Below are positions 47,586 to 56,660 of a stretch of 64,000 nt of DNA, piece by piece. How positions within the stretch are numbered: the stretch's first letter is position 1; every line of letters starts with the position of its first letter. The notes under the pieces were generated by a model. The model was not told where the DNA came from, did not search any database, and saw only the letters and a list, made by a program, of their open reading frames with translations. The stretch lies in assembly GCF_034092395.1 (NCBI RefSeq), contig NZ_CP139301.1:992001-1056000 (forward strand), written 5' to 3'. The position numbers and the translations under genes are program-made. The stretch comes from Prochlorococcus sp. MIT 1307 (GTDB lineage: Bacteria > Cyanobacteriota > Cyanobacteriia > PCC-6307 > Cyanobiaceae).

Positions 47586-48575
47586 ATGTCAATTCCTCCA
47601 ATTGCAGTTGCCACAGCTCGAATGGGTTGGAAATGGCAATGGAATCAATTGATGAACGGGTTGGCGCCTGCTGATCGTTTTGGAAATTATCAACGGCCCC
47701 CAAGCCAACATCAAAACGCAGTAATACCAAAGCACAATGATCTAGCTGGTCGATCACAAGACGAGCTTCCGCACCTCATAATTGGACGAAGCTGTCCATG
47801 GGCACATCGCACCTGGCTGGTATATGAGTTGCGTAACCTGCAGAGCAACCTAAATATATTGATTGCAAATCCTGATAAAAAGAGGGGTCGCTGGCAAATT
47901 GAACCTTCATGGCTGGGATGTGATTCTCTTCTAAGCCTTTACCAAAAATGTGGGGAACCTCCTAATCACAGAGCCACAGTCCCTGCACTTATCGATCCTG
48001 GCGCAACAGCTAACGACAGTCCCAAACTGCTTGGAAACGAAAGCACTCAACTAATCGAAGTATTGAATCAATGGCCAACTACTACTAACTCTCTAGATCT
48101 ATCTCCTAAAGAGCTTCAACAGGACATCAAAAATTGGCAAAACCTTTTGCAAAGCTCAGTCAATGATGGAGTTTATCGTTGTGGTTTTGCTCGAAACCAA
48201 TCTGCTTATGACAAAGCATGCAAGGAACTCTTCCAAGGCCTCAAGGAAGTAGAAAAAAGTCTTTCCAATAAAGGACCATGGCTTTGTGGCCGTAAAATTA
48301 CCCTTGCAGATGTAAGGCTATTCCCAACTCTGATTCGCTGGGAGATGGTCTATCAACCCTTGTTTGGATGCAGTCAAGAGCCACTTTGGTCATTCCCAAA
48401 TCTTTGGCGCTGGAGACAACAATTTCTTGCACTACCATCAGTCCAAAAGACCTGTGACTCCTCTGCCTGGCGCAATGACTACTTCGGTGCCCTATTTCCG
48501 TTAAGACCAAGCAACATTGTCCCAGCAGGTCCAAATCTGATCAAAATGGTAAATAGCAAAGTTCCAGACCTGTGA
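47586..48575 (+). CDS. Glutathione S-transferase-like protein (glutathionyl-hydroquinone reductase type)
   Basis: A 329-residue protein with a thioredoxin-fold N-terminal part and an all-helical GST-C domain. The active-site motif is GRSCPWAHRTWLVYEL, typical of glutathionyl-hydroquinone reductases (Xi class, ECM4-like). The GST-C region holds NDGVYRCGFARNQSAYDKAC, GPWLCGRKITLADVRLFPTL and PNLWRWRQQF, which also fit that class. Such enzymes reduce glutathione-quinone adducts. The 4-bp overlap with the DUF2301 gene and then with the ABC-F gene shows a three-gene unit. Confidence 0.85.
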   Translation: MSIPPIAVATARMGWKWQWNQLMNGLAPADRFGNYQRPPSQHQNAVIPKHNDLAGRSQDELPHLIIGRSCPWAHRTWLVYELRNLQSNLNILIANPDKKRGRWQIEPSWLGCDSLLSLYQKCGEPPNHRATVPALIDPGATANDSPKLLGNESTQLIEVLNQWPTTTNSLDLSPKELQQDIKNWQNLLQSSVNDGVYRCGFARNQSAYDKACKELFQGLKEVEKSLSNKGPWLCGRKITLADVRLFPTLIRWEMVYQPLFGCSQEPLWSFPNLWRWRQQFLALPSVQKTCDSSAWRNDYFGALFPLRPSNIVPAGPNLIKMVNSKVPDL

Positions 48576-49249
48576 AAAAAGACCAATCTTCAACTTTTAT
48601 GCCTGAAAACAAAAGTCTTGAAGAACCTGAATTTCAAGGGTTGTACGGAAATTACAAAATTACCAAAACCGATCAAATTGAAGTCCAACGATATCGAATC
48701 TCTGTGCTTCTTTGCGGTATAGCGTTTTGTGCAGGGATAGGACATTGGCTTTTTATCGGGCCATCTTTGGCCTGGCTATGGTTATTTCCCATTGCAATTG
48801 GCCTTGGTCTTGCACTGAAGTGGATCCATATATATCTGCGTCCACTACACAAAACTCTTCAAATTCTCTGGGCTACAGGGTGTATAGGAATTGCCATCCT
48901 TTTACTAACACTAGGCGGCGCAAACTTACTTACTAGCCTTGCTGAAGATCCAATCTGGACTTTAGCCATAGGTCCTTTGTTCGCCGCCCTAACAGGCTTA
49001 GGTTTCAAAGAATTTTTCTGTTTCCGGAGATTAGAAGCAATAGGCCTAACACTATTAGTTCCAATAGCTCTTATCGGACATTTAACAACCCTGATAAGTG
49101 GAGAAATAGTTATGGCATTACTAAGCTGTTCTGCCTTTTTATTGTTAATACTTGCAATTCGCAAGTTTGGAATGGATGCAGCAGCTGATGTAGGAGACAA
49201 AAGTGTCTTTGCCTATCTAGATAATCAACATATTGCAAAAAGTTTGTGA
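48572..49249 (+). CDS. DUF2301 family membrane protein
   Basis: A 225-residue protein with about six hydrophobic helices. The start is GTG at 48572, overlapping the GST-like stop by 4 bp (GTGA). It has GLYGNYKITKTDQIEVQRYR at the start, then LLTLGGANLL, GPLFAALTGLGFKEFFCFRR and the C-terminal DVGDKSVFAYLDNQ. This matches the DUF2301 family of cyanobacteria. No function is known. The ABC-F gene starts in its last codons. Confidence 0.82.
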   Translation: MKKDQSSTFMPENKSLEEPEFQGLYGNYKITKTDQIEVQRYRISVLLCGIAFCAGIGHWLFIGPSLAWLWLFPIAIGLGLALKWIHIYLRPLHKTLQILWATGCIGIAILLLTLGGANLLTSLAEDPIWTLAIGPLFAALTGLGFKEFFCFRRLEAIGLTLLVPIALIGHLTTLISGEIVMALLSCSAFLLLILAIRKFGMDAAADVGDKSVFAYLDNQHIAKSL

Positions 49250-51192
49250 ACCTAATTAGTTTAATTGGAGCATCTAAAGACTTTGGAATTCATAGTCTAT
49301 TTAATAATTTCACCCTTCACATTAAAGAAGGAGAGAGACTTGGGTTGATCGGACCAAATGGAGCTGGCAAATCAACACTTCTAAAAATTCTTGCCGGGGA
49401 CGAGCCACTTGGCGATGGAGAGCGAAGATACAAGTCGGGAATCAAATTAGAGCTAGTTAACCAAGAAAGCACTATTCACAATAATCGGACAGTTATTGAA
49501 GAAGTTCTAGCAAATTGTGGTGAAAAAAGAGATTTGCTAATTCGTTTCAATCAACTCAGCGAAGAAGTTGCCCAAAGGCCAACAGACTCCTCCCTTCTCA
49601 ACGACCTGAGTCGAGTTAGTGAGCAAATGGATAATGCTGAAGTCTGGAGTCTGGAGCAACAATGCAAAGAAGTACTTCATCATCTTGGAATTAGTAACCT
49701 TTCTCGCCCAGCCAAAGAACTTTCAGGTGGATATCAAAAAAGAGTCAAGCTCGCATCCGCTTTAGTAGCAAAGCCTGATGTACTGCTTTTAGACGAACCA
49801 ACAAACCATCTAGATGCCTCGGCCGTGGAATGGCTACAAGATTGGCTAAAGCAATTTCATGGGGCATTAATACTTGTTACCCATGACCGCTACGTTCTTG
49901 ATCAAGTTACTAACCGCATGATCGAAGTCAATAAAGGTAAAGCACGCAATTACGAAGGAAACTACAGCAACTTCCTTAAACAAAAAACTCAAGAGGCAAA
50001 GTCAGAAGCATCATCAGAAGCAAAGTTAAAAGGTGTTTTAAGAAGAGAATTGGCTTGGTTAAGACAAGGAGCAAAAGCAAGAAGCACCAAACAAAAGGCT
50101 CGGATACAAAGAATTGAAAAAATGCGCTCAAATTCATCAAAACCAATCAATCATTCTTTACAAATATCTACCCTTAATAAACGAATAGGAAAACTTGTAA
50201 TTGAAGCCAAAGACTTACAAGTAACAAATAATGGGAAATTACTTTTTGACAATTTCTCCTATAGCTTCAGCCCTGAAGATCGTGTAGGGATTATCGGCCT
50301 GAATGGAAGTGGGAAGTCCACACTTCTTGATCTAATTGCTCGTCGAAAACTTCCCACTAGAGGGGAAATACGTCTTGGGGAAACAGTCAATCTTGGATAC
50401 CTTGATCAACAGACTGATGATTTATTAAGCGGCAAAGGTCTAGAGAGAAAGGTCATAGATTTTGTAGAAGAAGCTGCATCATGGATCGACCTAGGGAATG
50501 AGAAAGTCACAGCATCTCAATTACTAGAAAGATTCCTATTTCCTCCTGCGCAGCAACACAGCCCTTTGAAACGACTCTCGGGAGGAGAGAAGAGAAGACT
50601 TACGCTTTGTCGAATACTCATCCAGGCTCCAAATGTTCTTTTACTAGATGAGCCAACAAATGATCTAGATATACAGACTCTCAGTGTTCTTGAAGACTTC
50701 TTAGAAGATTTCCATGGTTGCGTAATAGTTGTATCCCATGATCGCTATTTCCTAGATCGCACCATAGATAAAATCTTTAGCTTTGAAAAAGGCCTAATCA
50801 ATAAATTTGAGGGCAATTACAGTGCTTTTCTGAAGAACAAACAATATACGGAAAAAAGACTTGAAATAGAATCTCAAAGCAGCAAATATTTGAGGCTAAA
50901 GCAATCAACAAGAAACACAAAGAATGCAGTTATAGAATCGTTCTCGCAAGAAGCTTCAAGAGCAACACAAGAGGCGCAGACAGTTCGGAGACGCAGCTTT
51001 AAAGAATCAAAAGAACTCGAAAAACTAAATCATGATCTATTACTACTAGAAGCACAAAAAATATCTTTAGAGAAGGAGCTTGTTAAAAAGAAAGGAAACT
51101 TAACTGAGCTCAGCCAAAAGCTTGCCGAATGTGTCGAAAAGCTTAGGAATGCAGAAGATCGATGGCTAGAACTCAGCGAGCTGGAGCCTTAA
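49246..51192 (+). CDS. ABC-F family ATP-binding protein
   Basis: A 648-residue protein with two ATPase domains and no membrane part. Domain 1 has GPNGAGKSTLLKILAG, LSGGYQKRVKLASAL, and LLLDEPTNHLD; domain 2 has GLNGSGKSTLLDLIARR, LSGGEKRRLTLCRIL and LLLDEPTNDLD. A linker with basic residues joins them, and a C-terminal coiled coil (~540-648) resembles the Uup-type tail. ABC-F proteins act on ribosomes or in DNA processes. The start is GTG at 49246, overlapping DUF2301 by 4 bp. The stop overlaps the convergent gene by 20 bp. Confidence 0.92.
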   Translation: MNLISLIGASKDFGIHSLFNNFTLHIKEGERLGLIGPNGAGKSTLLKILAGDEPLGDGERRYKSGIKLELVNQESTIHNNRTVIEEVLANCGEKRDLLIRFNQLSEEVAQRPTDSSLLNDLSRVSEQMDNAEVWSLEQQCKEVLHHLGISNLSRPAKELSGGYQKRVKLASALVAKPDVLLLDEPTNHLDASAVEWLQDWLKQFHGALILVTHDRYVLDQVTNRMIEVNKGKARNYEGNYSNFLKQKTQEAKSEASSEAKLKGVLRRELAWLRQGAKARSTKQKARIQRIEKMRSNSSKPINHSLQISTLNKRIGKLVIEAKDLQVTNNGKLLFDNFSYSFSPEDRVGIIGLNGSGKSTLLDLIARRKLPTRGEIRLGETVNLGYLDQQTDDLLSGKGLERKVIDFVEEAASWIDLGNEKVTASQLLERFLFPPAQQHSPLKRLSGGEKRRLTLCRILIQAPNVLLLDEPTNDLDIQTLSVLEDFLEDFHGCVIVVSHDRYFLDRTIDKIFSFEKGLINKFEGNYSAFLKNKQYTEKRLEIESQSSKYLRLKQSTRNTKNAVIESFSQEASRATQEAQTVRRRSFKESKELEKLNHDLLLLEAQKISLEKELVKKKGNLTELSQKLAECVEKLRNAEDRWLELSELEP

Positions 51193-51778
51193 AGCTTTGA
51201 CAAGCAGGATTCAAGTATTTTTTCCTCAAGGGCTCAGGGGAACATCTTTTTACTGGGTCAGGCCAAATACACCGAGGACCTGCAAATGCAATGCACAGTG
51301 AATCGGACGAATCAATCCATGGCGGCCTTCTAACAGGTGCTCCTTCTGCCTCAAGCTTTTTCATATAAGTTGGCCGATAATTTTTAAGTGATCGATGCCT
51401 TGCCATCTGCTCACCTATACGATGCAAATAAGAATCATGAGACCAAGTAATGCGATTGGTTTCAAACGCTTCGCATGCATCAACAATTGATCCAAATCGC
51501 TGACTAACCAATCCAGAAGGTGCACACTGCTTCCACTCGATTATTTGTAAAAAAGTGAGTCCTTTTCGCCATTGTCGCTGCTCAGAAAGATAACAAAAAG
51601 CTTCCGGGCCATTAATCCAAAACATATTTCCCCAATCATCAACGAAGTGGCGGCCGTGCCTTTCTCGGATGTGCGCCATTAAATCAGCCTCTAGCTCATA
51701 CTTAGCTGATAGCCACCGCTCCGTATTCTTGGCAATGGTGTTGTAACGCAAACCAAGTAACGAAATAACCCATGGCAC
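51173..51778 (-). CDS. Conserved hypothetical protein, 201 aa
   Basis: Unrecognised soluble protein. The open frame reaches 51874, but that would overlap cp12 by 36 bp; the GTG at 51778 (MPWVISLLGLRYN) is the best start. The C-terminal third holds cysteines in CIAFAGPRCIWPDPVKRC and NPACQ, which could bind a metal. Aromatic-rich central part (DDWGNMFWINGPEAFCYLSE). It is divergent from cp12 with about 60 bp between the starts, so expression could be linked to carbon fixation, but that is conjecture. Confidence 0.6.
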   Translation of the reverse strand: MPWVISLLGLRYNTIAKNTERWLSAKYELEADLMAHIRERHGRHFVDDWGNMFWINGPEAFCYLSEQRQWRKGLTFLQIIEWKQCAPSGLVSQRFGSIVDACEAFETNRITWSHDSYLHRIGEQMARHRSLKNYRPTYMKKLEAEGAPVRRPPWIDSSDSLCIAFAGPRCIWPDPVKRCSPEPLRKKYLNPACQSFKAPAR

Positions 51779-51838
51779 AACTGCACGAAGGCCGTATGGT
51801 GTGCTTGTCGACCTAGGCCGGTGTAGGCCCAGCCCTTT

Positions 51839-52057
51839 ATGAAATCTATCGACGAACACATTCAGAAGGATCAATCAGAGATCCAATCCGCTAAGGCCCA
51901 TGGCGACAATGCCAAGGTGCGTCACCTAACTGAAGAACTAACTTCTCTGCAGGAGTACAAGGATCACCATCCCGGCGACAAACATGATCCAAATGCTCTG
52001 GAATTGTTCTGTGATGCAAATCCTGATGAGCCTGAGTGCCTCGTTTACGACGACTGA
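51839..52057 (+). CDS. cp12: CP12 Calvin-cycle regulatory protein
   Basis: A 72-residue disordered linker that binds GAPDH and phosphoribulokinase in the dark. It has the core HLTEELTSLQEYKDHHPGDK and the C-terminal DPNALELFCDANPDEPEC with cysteines at residues 58 and 67 and the YDD end that enters the GAPDH site. The N-terminal cysteine pair of the classical form is absent; I see no other Cys. The gene is monocistronic, followed by a perfect 18-bp hairpin. Confidence 0.95.
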   Translation: MKSIDEHIQKDQSEIQSAKAHGDNAKVRHLTEELTSLQEYKDHHPGDKHDPNALELFCDANPDEPECLVYDD

Positions 52058-52073
52058 TTAATTTCACACAAAT

Positions 52074-52122
52074 CATTAAAAAACAAGAAGCCGCTACACA
52101 AACCGCTTCTTGTTTTTTAATG
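52074..52122 (+). terminator. Strong hairpin terminator after cp12
   Basis: Perfect 18-bp inverted repeat (52074-52091 with 52105-52122) and a 13-nt loop, with a T run inside the right arm. It begins 17 bp after the cp12 stop, and separates it from the convergent 60-aa gene. Confidence 0.92.
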
Positions 52123-52139
52123 AAAACAAATAATAAAGC

Positions 52140-52322
52140 TCAATAATCCATATTGAAATCTGAAGGACTGCTTGTGAGAGAGCACACAACTGATTCCTCG
52201 TGCTTCATCTCACGAACTTCTGCAATAGGTCGTCCCATGCGTTTAAGAACTTCAATGTCTTGAGAGGTCTGACAACGAGCAATAACCTTCCCGTGGCCAT
52301 CAAAACAACTGTAGAAAGTCAT
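52140..52322 (-). CDS. Conserved hypothetical protein, 60 aa
   Basis: A 60-residue protein beginning MTFYSCFDGHGKVIARCQTS and ending MKHEESVVCSLTSSPSDFNM plus DY. No known domain; two Cys in the first third and one in the last. It resembles small conserved genes in marine picocyanobacteria. It lies downstream of obg on the same strand with 73 bp between them, so it may be on the obg transcript or have its own promoter. Confidence 0.65.
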   Translation of the reverse strand: MTFYSCFDGHGKVIARCQTSQDIEVLKRMGRPIAEVREMKHEESVVCSLTSSPSDFNMDY

Positions 52323-52395
52323 AAATCAATTAACTGCCCCTTATTTATGACTAATTATTTAAAACTAAACAAGTAGAAGTTTAAACTCACACATA

Positions 52396-53385
52396 TCATT
52401 TCCCAAGTTCTCTCCACACCTCTTCTAATAAAATATCCAAACCTTTCCCAGTAGCTGCTGAAATACATATCACCTTTTGATTAGTTGCCTTATGAACCGC
52501 CTCAACTAAATAGTTCTCCCACTCTTGATCCAAAAGCTCTCTTTTGTTGATCACTAACAACCTGGGGCGACCAAGCAACCCACGTCCATAATCAGCCAGT
52601 TCCTTCTCAACAACTTTTAAATCATTCACCGGGTCATCAGACGCTCCATCAATCAAATGTATAAGAAGTCGTGTGCGCTCTATATGCCGAAGAAAATCAT
52701 GCCCTAAACCAGCCCCTTGCGCAGCTCCTGAAATCAAACCTGGGATGTCAGCGAAGACAGTACCATCCCCACTTGGCCTTCGCACGACTCCAAGATTTGG
52801 AATTAATGTTGTAAAAGGGTAGTCAGCAATCTTTGGGCGAGCAGCCGAAAGAACTGCAATCAAAGTACTTTTACCAGCATTTGGCAACCCAATAATTCCA
52901 ACCTCCGCCAATAACTTCAACTCCAACTGCAGTAGCCATTGCTCTCCTTCTCTCCCTTCAGTGCAATGTTCAGGCGCACGATTGCGATTACTCAAGAAAT
53001 GAGCATTACCAAGGCCACCTCTCCCTCCAAAGGCAATCACAAGGCGTTGCCCAGCTTCTAGCAAGTCCCCAAAAATGATCCCTGTGGTGAGATGTCTTAC
53101 TTCAGTACCACAGGGGACCTTAATGACTAAATCCTTACCTGAAGCTCCCGTACATTTATTTGGTCCTCCTCGCCGCCCATCCTCCGCAAGAAATAATCTC
53201 TTGAATTGGAAGTCCAAAAGTGTCTGCAGGTTTGCATCAGCTTGAAGTACAACTTGCCCCCCTTGTCCCCCATCGCCTCCAGCCGGACCTCCAGCAGGTA
53301 CGTACTTCTCACGCCGAAAGGTCACTATCCCATCTCCACCGCGGCCAGCTTTTACAGTTATGCGTGCTTGATCTATGAACTGCAT
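52396..53385 (-). CDS. obg: GTPase Obg/CgtA
   Basis: A 329-residue ribosome-assembly GTPase. It begins [20 protein letters not shown], with the glycine-rich Obg fold ([25 protein letters not shown]), then the G domain: G1 [12 protein letters not shown]3 [23 protein letters not shown] (G4) and SAATGKGLD (G5). The longer frame to 53421 is not needed; the ATG at 53385 matches the family start. A 335-bp gap precedes it on the mutS2 side. Confidence 0.96.
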   Translation of the reverse strand: MQFIDQARITVKAGRGGDGIVTFRREKYVPAGGPAGGDGGQGGQVVLQADANLQTLLDFQFKRLFLAEDGRRGGPNKCTGASGKDLVIKVPCGTEVRHLTTGIIFGDLLEAGQRLVIAFGGRGGLGNAHFLSNRNRAPEHCTEGREGEQWLLQLELKLLAEVGIIGLPNAGKSTLIAVLSAARPKIADYPFTTLIPNLGVVRRPSGDGTVFADIPGLISGAAQGAGLGHDFLRHIERTRLLIHLIDGASDDPVNDLKVVEKELADYGRGLLGRPRLLVINKRELLDQEWENYLVEAVHKATNQKVICISAATGKGLDILLEEVWRELGK

Positions 53386-53720
53386 TTTCTTCTGGTCATG
53401 CCAAGGGTTTTCAAGAAGCAAAAATTATCTGGAACACGTCTGGAAATACATAACGTTAGCCAGTTTCTAAGAAAATTAATTTCTGATTTCATTTTAGGTA
53501 TGTAGCAACACCTACTTCTTTCACCTAGTTGAAATGTGGAAAATTCTGATACTGGAGAACAAACGCAACAAGTTAACGGAACTGACAAAATATCATCATC
53601 TTTAACTCCCCCACTTCAAGGGAAAATTTAAGAATGAGAGAAATTCCAAAACTCGCCAACAGAGGCAATCTCTATTTTTGAAATAATAATTAGTCAACAG
53701 AACCCAATGACCAAAAAAAT
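53386..53720. other. 335-bp gap between obg and mutS2 without a supported gene
   Basis: Between the obg start and the mutS2 stop, both on the minus strand. The only short frame I note is a 23-codon one (ATG at 53534), not supported. It should hold the obg promoter and the mutS2 3' end. No clear terminator is seen. Confidence 0.35.
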
Positions 53721-56111
53721 TCACTTACACCAAACAACACTGCAACCTGTCCCACCATCACGCTGTTCAGCATCAGCAACTCGCTCTACATAAGGCAGAC
53801 TCTCAAGCCATTGCCGCAAACCCCTTTTTAACTTTCCAGTTCCAATTCCATGGATGATCCACAGAGGGCCAAAGTTAGTCCGTAAATATTGCTCAACCAC
53901 AACTTCCGCTTCATGTACACGCAAGCCACGCACATCCAAAGTGTTTCGGGAAGTACGCACAGAGGGGTTAGGGCCGGATGCACTCAAAGGTTTAACATTC
54001 ACTACTGTTTTTACATCCCTAGGCTTGCGCCCATCAAGACTTTCCACATCAGCCAAACAGACGGTGCTTCGAAAAACACCACAAAGAATTGTCAGCTGTA
54101 ATCCGTCATCTGAAATAGCTATTACCTCGCCAGCTTTACCTAAAGCAAGCAACCTAACTTGATCCCCAACTTGCGGTGCCCAATCCTGACTATTGCCACT
54201 AATAATCGCTGGCTGGTAGTCATTCTCTAACTGGCGCAACCTTTGACCGACCCGTCTAGCAGTTTCACCATCAGCACCCACATCACGCAAACGACGAATT
54301 AAACTACGGACCTCTTTCTGTCCCTTGCGAATAGAGTTTTCAACTTTTTTACGTCCAAACTCTTGCATTTCTTCAGACTGCAGGCATTGCTTTTGCCATT
54401 GACTAATTAACTGATCATGAAGTAATTCAGTACGGGCCAGCAAAGCGGCCGCCTCCTCAGCTGCAATTTGCTGTCGCTGTCTTTGCTCTTCTAAGCCTCT
54501 AATGACATTATCGACATCCTCTAACCCCTTTGGGCCCATCAAGTCTTCAGCATTCTTAACCACAACAGAATCAAGCCCTAGCCTTCTAGCAATATCAAGG
54601 GCATTACTCCTACCAGGAATTCCCCATTGCAAGCGATACGTAGGTTGAATCGTCTCACTGTTAAACCCAACAGAAGCATTCTCGAAGCGGGAATCACTAT
54701 ATTTAAGAGACTTAAGTCCTCCTAAATGTGTAGTTGCAATAGTCAATCTTGCCTTATCAGCAAAGTTGCGCAATAACGCAATTGCCAAGGCCGTGCCCTC
54801 GCTTGGATCTGTACCTGCTCCAACTTCATCCAGGAGGACCAAAGATGGACCCTCTACATCCTCAACTGCCTGAAGAATTCGGCCAATACGAGTAATATGA
54901 CTACTAAAAGTTGACAAATTCTGTTGAAGCGATTGCTCATCACCTATATCTGCCAACACTTGGCTACACCAAGGCAAAGAAGGACTCTCAACACATGGCA
55001 ACAAGAGTCCAGAGCGTGCCATCAATACTGCCAAGCCAACACTCTTAAGCGTGACCGTTTTACCGCCAGTATTGGGACCAGTAATAGCGACCACTCTCAC
55101 AGTACTCCCAACTTCAAGACTTACTGGGACGACAACTGGTCCTTGAGAGTTAAGCTGCTGACAAACAAGTAGGGGATGTCGAAGATCCCTAAACATGAAA
55201 GGCGAGTCAAATTCTTCATACAACGTTGGAGGAACCCCACCTATCCATTTCCCAAAGCGAGTCCGTGCTAGAGCTAAGTCCATTTGCAACATAACCTTGC
55301 CAAGGTGCTCTAAAGAAGAAAAGTTCTCACCAACTTCTTTACTCCAACTAGTTAATAATCGATGCTCCTCATTACAGATTTCCGTCTCAATTGAAGCGAT
55401 TTTGTTTCCCAAAGGGATGACCGCATGAGGTTCTATAAAAACAGTGTTACCGGATGCCGAGTTGCCATAAACAATACCTGCGAGCTTATCTGTTGCCCCC
55501 ACTTTTAGCGCCAAAACAGGTCTCCCACTACGATCTCCGATCGCAGTATCTTGAAAAATAGGAGCATTCCTTCGTAGGAGCTCATGCAAAACTGCACGTC
55601 GATCTAAGCGCAGGCGTTGACACTTTTGGCGAAGGTCTCTCAGCCTTTCACTCGCCCGATCAGCAACACGTCCCCCTTCTTCAAGCCCAAACTTCAAAAG
55701 CTTTTCTAACTCTGGCAAAGTAGCTAAGTCAACAAGCAATGTCGTCAAAACCGGGCGAACCTGTGGGTCATCAATTTGACGGCGTAAACGGCGAGCTGAT
55801 GAAAGAGTCTCCGCAACTTCCAGCAATTGCTCTCCAGAAACAACTCCACCTTTGAAGCAATGAAACAAGGTATCTTCTAAATCATGAATTCCCTGAAAAC
55901 TGAGGCCTCCTTCAATAAGTTCATCTAAAGCACCTATTTCCATTGTTTCAGCCAAACGCTGCCGACTAGCACTCACATCCAATGGCAAAGAAAGTCTTTT
56001 GCATTCACGGCAACCCTGAGAAGTGCTGGCAAATTTTGAAAGGTATTCACAAAGTCTTGGCCACTCTAATAACTCCAGAGTGTCCTTTAGCGCTTTCTCA
56101 GTATCTGACAT
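53721..56111 (-). CDS. mutS2: Endonuclease MutS2
   Basis: A 796-residue MutS-family ATPase lacking the mismatch-recognition domain. It has a core/clamp region, the Walker A (GPNTGGKTVTLKSVGLAVL), Walker B (LVLLDEVGAGTDPSEGTALA), a long coiled-coil helix (~520-610) and the C-terminal Smr nuclease domain (LDVRGLRVHEAEVVVEQYL, WIIHGIGTGKLKRGLRQWL). In other bacteria MutS2 suppresses recombination or rescues collided ribosomes. The ATG at 56111 is chosen because earlier in-frame starts reach the VOC gene stop. Confidence 0.94.
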   Translation of the reverse strand: MSDTEKALKDTLELLEWPRLCEYLSKFASTSQGCRECKRLSLPLDVSASRQRLAETMEIGALDELIEGGLSFQGIHDLEDTLFHCFKGGVVSGEQLLEVAETLSSARRLRRQIDDPQVRPVLTTLLVDLATLPELEKLLKFGLEEGGRVADRASERLRDLRQKCQRLRLDRRAVLHELLRRNAPIFQDTAIGDRSGRPVLALKVGATDKLAGIVYGNSASGNTVFIEPHAVIPLGNKIASIETEICNEEHRLLTSWSKEVGENFSSLEHLGKVMLQMDLALARTRFGKWIGGVPPTLYEEFDSPFMFRDLRHPLLVCQQLNSQGPVVVPVSLEVGSTVRVVAITGPNTGGKTVTLKSVGLAVLMARSGLLLPCVESPSLPWCSQVLADIGDEQSLQQNLSTFSSHITRIGRILQAVEDVEGPSLVLLDEVGAGTDPSEGTALAIALLRNFADKARLTIATTHLGGLKSLKYSDSRFENASVGFNSETIQPTYRLQWGIPGRSNALDIARRLGLDSVVVKNAEDLMGPKGLEDVDNVIRGLEEQRQRQQIAAEEAAALLARTELLHDQLISQWQKQCLQSEEMQEFGRKKVENSIRKGQKEVRSLIRRLRDVGADGETARRVGQRLRQLENDYQPAIISGNSQDWAPQVGDQVRLLALGKAGEVIAISDDGLQLTILCGVFRSTVCLADVESLDGRKPRDVKTVVNVKPLSASGPNPSVRTSRNTLDVRGLRVHEAEVVVEQYLRTNFGPLWIIHGIGTGKLKRGLRQWLESLPYVERVADAEQRDGGTGCSVVWCK

Positions 56112-56134
56112 ATGAGAGCCAGTTCCTGAAGAAC

Positions 56135-56563
56135 TCATTCCAAGAAATTCATTGCCTTTTGCTGGTTTGTTGGGATTCCTTCAGGAGGGTGATAAAGCAT
56201 CTCTAACCAGTTATCCTCAGAATCTTTTAAATAGAAAGAGGCTGTCCCGTCTCTATGGTCATGCAATGGACCTACATATCTTCCTTTCTTAGACAAGTGT
56301 CTGTGAATATCTTCTACTTCAGTTTTGTCAGTGAAGTGAAAGGCAAAATGAGGCCCAGCTGCTTTATATTCTGGACCCAATAGAGCTAAGCCATCTTTAC
56401 TAGAACCAACTTCCAAATAACACCAATCCTTATCATCCCAAATCAGCTTCATACCAAGACTCATATAAAAACTCTTAGCACGTTCGATATCCTTAACTCG
56501 AATCGCTATATGCCCTAGTCTTTGGACATTAAAATTAGTGTTTTTAAGAACTTCGTCTAACAT
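56135..56563 (-). CDS. Glyoxalase/VOC-family protein
   Basis: A 142-residue vicinal-oxygen-chelate protein with two beta-alpha-beta-beta-beta modules: LGHIAIRVKDIERAKSFYMS (metal His at about residue 17), then HFAFHFTDKTEVEDIHRHL (His), and DGTASFYLKDSEDNWLEMLY (Glu). These give a possible metal site. Members include glyoxalase I, dioxygenases and antibiotic-binding proteins; the substrate is not known here. It is followed by mutS2 on the same strand after 23 bp and could be co-transcribed. Confidence 0.82.
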   Translation of the reverse strand: MLDEVLKNTNFNVQRLGHIAIRVKDIERAKSFYMSLGMKLIWDDKDWCYLEVGSSKDGLALLGPEYKAAGPHFAFHFTDKTEVEDIHRHLSKKGRYVGPLHDHRDGTASFYLKDSEDNWLEMLYHPPEGIPTNQQKAMNFLE

Positions 56564-56660
56564 TATTTTAAATAAAAAAGTCCTTTTTCAAGATATCTAA
56601 TTTATTCATATCTGCTGTAAAACCAAGGAAAATTGACTTATCTAAACCCTAACAATAATT

